8,945 nt of DNA from Bacteroidota bacterium. Lineage in GTDB: Bacteria > Bacteroidota > Bacteroidia > Bacteroidales > Marinifilaceae. Location: positions 1 to 8,945 of the forward strand of contig JAEXFF010000172.1 of the NCBI GenBank assembly GCA_023400335.1, written 5' to 3'. The first letter of the stretch is position 1; each line of letters opens with the position of its first letter. Shown here piece by piece: positions 1-3,766 of this stretch. Made by a program: the position numbers and the translations under genes. The notes under the pieces are model-generated. The model did not search any database. It had not been told where the DNA came from and saw nothing but the letters and a program-made list of their open reading frames with translations.

Positions 1-30
1 CCACGCACTTTCTGCAAAAAGTCTATTCAT
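1..30 (-). CDS. possible start of a gene running off the left edge (partial)
   Basis: A minus-strand ATG at base 30 opens a frame that stays open to the window edge, giving only ten residues (MNRLFAESAW). An AGGAAAG sequence lies nine bases upstream of this ATG, which is a good ribosome-binding site by local standards. The gene would be the next one downstream of the three-gene sigma operon, after a 132-base gap. Ten codons are too few to recognise a product, and an open frame of this length is common by chance, so the call rests on the ribosome-binding site and the shared orientation. Confidence 0.3.
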   Translation of the reverse strand, partial: MNRLFAESAW

Positions 31-162
31 CCGGCAAATCTTTCCTAACTGAAAAAATTGCCTTCTTTTTTAACACCTGATTATCAAAAATATCTATTCC
101 GTTCCCTTCTCACTTTACACCCCGCTACTCTTCTTTATACTGATTTTACGCACTTCTCCGAA

Positions 163-456
163 TTAAAAAAAATAATTATCCAAGCGTTCCATATCCACAT
201 CATTCATATAATGGTTCTCCATCCATTCTTTCAATATAGCAGGCCGATCGTGTTCAAAACGGTATTTTTGAATTCCATTTATCAATAGACCAATAATAAT
301 GCCGGCAGCTAAACTCATCCATAAATGCCGGCGGACGAAAACGCGGTTTATCTTTTTTACTTCTATACGTTCTTTCATCCGGACCTGGATGCCTTCGTAA
401 AAACCGGGCCTTACGTTTTGAATTCGATCTTCTTGGATTAGCTGTTCCAGATTCAT
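163..456 (-). CDS. small single-span membrane protein, candidate anti-sigma factor (CnrY-like by context)
   Basis: This 97-residue protein has a hydrophilic N-terminal part of about 45 residues, one hydrophobic helix at about residues 46-62, and a C-terminal part of about 35 residues that is acidic towards its end. The basic stretch just before the helix (KKINRVFVRRH) predicts an N-in, C-out topology. It is the last gene of the operon, 38 bases after the sensor gene. In the Cupriavidus cnr system the anti-sigma CnrY is a protein of similar size, with one span and a short cytoplasmic N-terminus that binds the sigma factor CnrH. The layout here fits that role, and residues 1-45 would be the sigma-binding part. 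I see no sequence motif that proves it, so the function is inferred from size, topology and neighbours. It could instead be an unrelated small envelope protein. Confidence 0.8.
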   Translation of the reverse strand: MNLEQLIQEDRIQNVRPGFYEGIQVRMKERIEVKKINRVFVRRHLWMSLAAGIIIGLLINGIQKYRFEHDRPAILKEWMENHYMNDVDMERLDNYFF

Positions 457-494
457 TTTATACGCTTTTACTATTAGACAAACCTTATTTCCAA

Positions 495-1097
495 TTATTG
501 CGCCTTTCCCATTATATTTTTTCCCTCTTTTCCCGGGAAAACGAAATTTTCCAGACTATCTTTCAATTCTTCATGATAAGGACAGAACTTTGGGGATTTT
601 TTACATTTTTCTTCCTGGCTACATTTATTCTTACATTCCACACAATGTGCATCTATTTCCAGTAACTCTTTGAAAATTTGCTCCAATTTCCGGGATTGTT
701 CCGGATCACAAATTTTTTTGATATTTAACAAATGCCGGGAAGTCTGTGTCTTCAAAGCCGCATGCATAAATCCAATGGATTTAGCCAATTTATTCAACTG
801 TTCGATTGAAGGTTGAGGTTTTGCCAATTCACTCATCAGCCTATACCGATTCCGGCACAATAATTTCAGGACCCGTTCATATCTTTCCTGTACCTTACTG
901 TCCATCTCGCATAAGGAAGCATATTGCGCATCAGAAAGTTTGAGTTCTTTCTTCAAAAACTCATTGGAAATAATCTTTCGTTCGTCAGTTTTCCGTTGTC
1001 CGCTGCCCATAAAAGTAAAGACAAAAAAAGCTGTATTTGCTACCAGAAAAATTAAATTGAACCAATAGATCCAATATCTCCTTTTTACCTTTTCCAT
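495..1097 (-). CDS. membrane-anchored periplasmic metal-sensor protein (Spy/CpxP/CnrX-like) with Cys-rich tail
   Basis: This 200-residue protein has a short basic N-terminus, one hydrophobic helix at about residues 9-30, and then a soluble, highly charged helical domain that should lie in the periplasm. The segment from about 46 to 146 (FLKKELKLSDAQYASL, later CDPEQSRKLEQIF) has the two-helix-hairpin rhythm of the Metal_resist/LTXXQ proteins, which include Spy, CpxP, ZraP and CnrX. The tail holds Cys152, Cys155, Cys159, Cys164 and Cys172, the last inside CPYH with His175. This looks like a soft-metal or redox site and is not part of the core fold. Cys63, Cys81 and Cys130 are further cysteines. 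The gene starts 20 bases after the sigma stop codon, so the two are almost certainly cotranscribed. The likely role is sensing metal or envelope stress and controlling the neighbouring sigma factor. The metal cannot be told from the sequence. Confidence 0.85.
   Translation of the reverse strand: MEKVKRRYWIYWFNLIFLVANTAFFVFTFMGSGQRKTDERKIISNEFLKKELKLSDAQYASLCEMDSKVQERYERVLKLLCRNRYRLMSELAKPQPSIEQLNKLAKSIGFMHAALKTQTSRHLLNIKKICDPEQSRKLEQIFKELLEIDAHCVECKNKCSQEEKCKKSPKFCPYHEELKDSLENFVFPGKEGKNIMGKAQ
573..647 (-). other. Cys-rich putative metal-binding segment of the sensor protein
   Basis: These bases encode residues 151-175 of the sensor. The spacing is H-C-x2-C-x3-C-x4-C-x7-C-P-Y-H, with many lysines between the cysteines. 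Five cysteines and two histidines in 25 residues is dense enough to suggest a bound metal, iron-sulfur-like cluster or disulfide set. I do not recognise the exact spacing as a named motif. Confidence 0.55.
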
Positions 1098-1117
1098 AAC
1101 CTGAATATTATCATATT

Positions 1118-1693
1118 TTATTTCTGAGACATCATTTTATTCTGCCCGATAATCGGTTTTAATTTTTTTTCTAAATTCGTTTTTGCCCGAAAAATCAGAG
1201 ATTCCACTGCACTCACACTGATATTCATTATATCGGCTACTTCTTTATAGGACAAATCTTCATATTTATTCAAAATAATGGCTTTCCGCTGATTTTCCGG
1301 CAAGTTGTCTATCGCCCGGTGTAGAAGTTCTCTCCTTTCCTGATTTTCCATCTTTTCCTGTACCGGTATTTCTTCTGAAGGAAAGTCAAAATGTTGTTCC
1401 GCTTCATCTAATTTCAATTTTATCCGGCGCTTATGAAAAGATTTGCAACTATTGATTGCCCGGTTGACACTCATCCGGTAAAGCCAGCTTGAAAGCTTAC
1501 AGTCAAAACGAAAAGACTTCAGGGACTCAAAAGCCTGAATAAAAACGTCCTGAGCGATATCTTCCGCTTCTTCCCGGTTATGGAGAAAGGCATGGCAAGT
1601 GTTGACAACCATTATTTTATGAATGTCGACAAACAAACGGAAAGCTTTCTCATCCCCTTCCAATATTCTTTTCACCAATTCTTGTTCACCCAT
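1118..1693 (-). CDS. ECF-family (group 4) RNA polymerase sigma factor
   Basis: This is a 191-residue sigma factor of the sigma-70 ECF type, which directs core RNA polymerase to a small set of promoters. Region 2 spans about residues 16-86 and includes the conserved EEAEDIAQDVFIQAF helix (41-55) and the SSWLYRMSVNRAIN segment (68-81) used for -10 recognition. After a linker with an acidic stretch, region 4 spans about 124-178, with LPENQRKAIIL (131-141) and the helix-turn-helix YKEVADIMNISVSAVESLIFRA (149-170). Length and domain order are normal for the family. It is the first gene of an operon with a membrane-anchored metal sensor and a small membrane protein, so it is probably held inactive until a signal arrives from the periplasm. 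The start follows from the frame and agrees with the promoter about 50 bases upstream. The target genes are not visible apart from likely autoregulation. Confidence 0.95.
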   Translation of the reverse strand: MGEQELVKRILEGDEKAFRLFVDIHKIMVVNTCHAFLHNREEAEDIAQDVFIQAFESLKSFRFDCKLSSWLYRMSVNRAINSCKSFHKRRIKLKLDEAEQHFDFPSEEIPVQEKMENQERRELLHRAIDNLPENQRKAIILNKYEDLSYKEVADIMNISVSAVESLIFRAKTNLEKKLKPIIGQNKMMSQK

Positions 1694-1740
1694 ACCACCG
1701 GACTTACTTCTTTATAGACAAGACAAAACTCAAAAACTTT

Positions 1741-1773
1741 CGAAAATACGAAATAAATATTTTGAGACTCAAA
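1741..1773 (-). promoter_or_regulatory. candidate promoter of the sigma operon with a palindromic operator at the -33 box
   Basis: Read on the minus strand, TTTG (1773-1770) is followed after 21 bases by TATTTTCG (1748-1741). This matches the Bacteroidales consensus TTTG, 19-21 nt, TAnnTTTG with one mismatch. Transcription would start near 1735, giving a leader of about 40 bases. The -33 box is one end of a perfect palindrome, TTTGAG-A-CTCAAA (1761-1773), which would be well placed for a repressor or other dimeric regulator. A weaker inverted pair, TTTCG/CGAAA, brackets the -7 box (1738-1753). The match is by eye and the region is AT-rich, so this is a moderate call. Confidence 0.4.
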
Positions 1774-1781
1774 GAATTAAA

Positions 1782-1800
1782 ATAAAAAATGTTAGAAAAA
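1782..1800 (-). repeat. 19-bp direct repeat, copy 1 (upstream of sigma promoter)
   Basis: This is the first copy of a perfect 19-base direct repeat (plus-strand ATAAAAAATGTTAGAAAAA). The second copy is at 1827-1845, 45 bases away. This copy lies just upstream of the candidate -33 box of the sigma operon, where an activator or upstream element would bind. Confidence 0.65.
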
Positions 1801-1826
1801 CCGGTAGGTTTGGTGAAATACAGATT

Positions 1827-1845
1827 ATAAAAAATGTTAGAAAAA
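1827..1845 (-). repeat. 19-bp direct repeat, copy 2 (upstream of sigma promoter)
   Basis: This is the second perfect copy of the same 19-base sequence. The spacer between copies is not repeated and contains CCGGTAGGTTTGG. Identity over 19 bases, including the central ATGTTAG, is more than expected from base composition alone, although the flanking A-runs add little information. Confidence 0.65.
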
Positions 1846-2042
1846 TCCTTCGGAAAAACAACAAATAAACTTATTCCCATAAATAATCACAAATCTTCTG
1901 AAGAAGCGATAAAATCTTCTAAATAAAAAGATCCGGAAAACCTGACTTAGAAAAAAAAATTTAAAATTTACTGATTATTTAAACTCTTTTTAATTCAGAT
2001 TATTTTCAGGAAAAGGTTCTTCAAGCTTAGTTTCACTAAATA

Positions 2043-2077
2043 ATAAATGCCCAAAAAATAAATTTTCGGGCATTTAT
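2043..2077 (-). terminator. intrinsic terminator of the alkaline phosphatase gene
   Basis: A perfect 10-bp stem, ATAAATGCCC (2043-2052) with GGGCATTTAT (2068-2077), encloses a 15-base A/T-rich loop that can pair further. Read on the minus strand it begins 22 bases after the phosphatase stop codon and is followed by a T-rich stretch (TATTTAG). This fits rho-independent termination and separates the phosphatase from the sigma operon. Confidence 0.75.
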
Positions 2078-2099
2078 GCTAATTTTCAGGAATCTGTTA

Positions 2100-3521
2100 T
2101 TAATAAGCAGCAGCTTCTGCAATTTTTTTAGGAATATCTGTATTATCCAATTTTCCCGTAAAAAGTTGGGAACCGATGCCGATTGCATATACGGGGACAA
2201 CCCCTGCCGAATGTCCTCCGCTTGTCCAGCCGATCATAGCAATCGAATCTAAAATCCGGATAGCTTCCGCCGACAGCCGGCTATTTTCAGAATAGAGATT
2301 TTTTTCCATTTCTGTCTTCTTCGAACCGAAAGTAGAGGTATAAGCTTTCTTCAATAACGCTTCCTGTTCTTCATTCAGCTGAATTTCTCTCCAAAAACCG
2401 AGCTTTTCGCCGAGCAAATTTTTCACATCTTCCCAGGATACTTTATTTCCTTTTGTTTTCCGCAAATCCTGAATCGCATTTGTCAATTCATCCTTCGAGA
2501 GTTTCTGATATTGTAAAGCCTGTAAATTTAAGGCATATTTCCCTGTGCCTAATGCTATTCCTCCCGTTTCATGGTCCGCCGTTATAACAATAAGTGTTTC
2601 CTCCGGATGCTGCTTATAAAAATCCAGCGCTTTCTGGACAGCTTCAGACATATCCACAATTTCAGTAAAGACAGTCGCAGCATCATTTCCATGGCAAGCC
2701 CAATCAATTTTTCCCCCTTCTATCATCAGGAAAAAACCGTTATCATTATCCCGGGTCAGAAATTGGATGGCATTTTCTGTAATCTGAGCCAATGTGAGAT
2801 CTCCTTCCCTGCGGTCAATAGCATAAGGAAGACTTCCCTCATCGCTTCCCTCCTCTTGAATGAAGATCACCTTGGCAGCTTCCCCGCTTTTGTCAGTAAA
2901 TTCTTCCATACCTCTTATGACAGTATAGCCTTCCTGCTCATACAATTTAAACAGATTGATAGCAGTAGAATCTGTTTTACTGTCCGGCCGCAAAAATCCG
3001 GCTCCTGCATAAAAGTCAAAACCAGCTTTCGGTAAGTCGGTTCCGATTTCATAATACATATTTCTATTGGGCTGATGGGCATAAAAAGCAGCAGGAGTCG
3101 CATGGTCCACACTGACGCTGGTTGTAACCCCTACTTTTCTACCAGCCTTCTTCGCTTTTACAGCCACACTATAAAGCGGTGCCTTATGCAGACTATCCAT
3201 TCCAATAGTGCCATTTTTCGTCTTATTACCGGTAGCTAAAGCCGTACCTGCGGCAGCAGAACAGGTTACAGAATTATACTTTGAATAGGTTGTAGCTACA
3301 TTTACGACCGGGAATTGCGTAAAATTCAAAGGTTTCAGTCCGATTTTGCCTTCTTTTTCAGCCAAATACATTTCCGTACCATTTACCTGGTTTACACCCA
3401 TTCCATCCCCGATAAAATAAAAAACATATTTAGCCTTTTTGTCTTTAGGAGCGTTCTGATATTGCAGAAATACCCCCATAACAGCTAATGCAAATAATAA
3501 TAAATAAAATGTCTTTTTCAT
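2100..3521 (-). CDS. exported alkaline phosphatase (PhoA family)
   Basis: This 473-residue enzyme releases phosphate from phosphomonoesters in the periplasm. An N-terminal export signal or anchor (MKKTFYLLLFALAVMGVFL) has no lipobox cysteine. The catalytic set is complete: FIGDG with Asp39; VTCSAAAGTALATG with nucleophile Ser88; DHATPAA with Thr142; MIEGGKIDWACH with Glu268, Asp273 and His277; TADHETGG with Asp316 and His317; and GGHSAG with His437. Compared with E. coli PhoA, the residue before the serine is Cys in place of Asp101, Asp153 is replaced by His140, and Lys328 by Trp274. Such changes are known in non-enterobacterial alkaline phosphatases and affect magnesium binding and turnover. 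I chose the start at 3521 over the in-frame ATG at 3605 because it begins the signal peptide and because a good promoter lies between the two. A terminator follows the gene, so it is probably transcribed alone. Confidence 0.93.
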   Translation of the reverse strand: MKKTFYLLLFALAVMGVFLQYQNAPKDKKAKYVFYFIGDGMGVNQVNGTEMYLAEKEGKIGLKPLNFTQFPVVNVATTYSKYNSVTCSAAAGTALATGNKTKNGTIGMDSLHKAPLYSVAVKAKKAGRKVGVTTSVSVDHATPAAFYAHQPNRNMYYEIGTDLPKAGFDFYAGAGFLRPDSKTDSTAINLFKLYEQEGYTVIRGMEEFTDKSGEAAKVIFIQEEGSDEGSLPYAIDRREGDLTLAQITENAIQFLTRDNDNGFFLMIEGGKIDWACHGNDAATVFTEIVDMSEAVQKALDFYKQHPEETLIVITADHETGGIALGTGKYALNLQALQYQKLSKDELTNAIQDLRKTKGNKVSWEDVKNLLGEKLGFWREIQLNEEQEALLKKAYTSTFGSKKTEMEKNLYSENSRLSAEAIRILDSIAMIGWTSGGHSAGVVPVYAIGIGSQLFTGKLDNTDIPKKIAEAAAY

Positions 3522-3577
3522 ATTTCGCACTTTTATATAGATAAATTTCAAACTATCCCTTTCTCTCTTATAATTTT

Positions 3578-3608
3578 CAAAGCTAAATAAAATAATGAAT
3601 GCCACAAA
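3578..3608 (-). promoter_or_regulatory. Bacteroidales-type promoter of the alkaline phosphatase gene
   Basis: On the minus strand TTTG (3608-3605) is followed after 19 bases by TAGCTTTG (3585-3578), a full match to the Bacteroidales -33/-7 consensus TTTG, 19-21 nt, TAnnTTTG. Transcription would begin near 3571, about 50 bases before the ATG at 3521. An ATG at 3605 lies at the -33 box and so could not be translated from this transcript, which settles the choice of start codon. Confidence 0.7.
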
Positions 3609-3701
3609 ATCAAAAGGATTACAAAAATGTGAAATAAAAAAGGAAGCCAGATCTTCAGATTTTCAGTGATTTTCGTTTCAATACACTTAGCTGTTAATAA
3701 A

Positions 3702-3729
3702 AAGGGCTGTCTAAAATCAGACAGCCCTT
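3702..3729 (-). terminator. intrinsic terminator of the collagen-like lipoprotein gene
   Basis: A perfect 11-bp stem, AAGGGCTGTCT (3702-3712) with AGACAGCCCTT (3719-3729), closes a six-base loop. Read on the minus strand it lies 37 bases after the lipoprotein stop codon and runs straight into TTTTTATTAACAG. It is the clearest terminator in the window. It separates the lipoprotein transcript from the alkaline phosphatase promoter about 95 bases further on. Confidence 0.9.
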
Positions 3730-3766
3730 AACCTTATGCGGACTATTTTTCAGGAAACAGTAACCA

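Larger units (their letters stand above)
1774..2042. other. AT-rich intergenic region upstream of the sigma operon, no gene seen
   Basis: Apart from the two 19-bp repeats I see no coding region here. Frames are short and broken on both strands, and the plus-strand frame that enters from the sigma gene is a shadow. The segment AAATCTTCT occurs twice close together (about 1891-1899 and 1912-1920), next to a short CTTC/GAAG inverted pair. It serves as the regulatory region of the sigma operon and the tail of the alkaline phosphatase transcript. Confidence 0.6.

Noticed and set aside
58..288. 76-codon plus-strand open frame
   Set aside because: It overlaps the end of the 97-residue membrane protein in antisense and has low-complexity His/Ile/Phe composition.
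1623..1868. 81-codon plus-strand open frame across the sigma start
   Set aside because: Half of it is antisense to the sigma gene and the rest is a Lys/Asn-rich reading of AT-rich regulatory DNA.
2571..3035. 154-codon plus-strand open frame
   Set aside because: It lies wholly inside the alkaline phosphatase gene, whose catalytic motifs are intact, and shows no recognisable domain.
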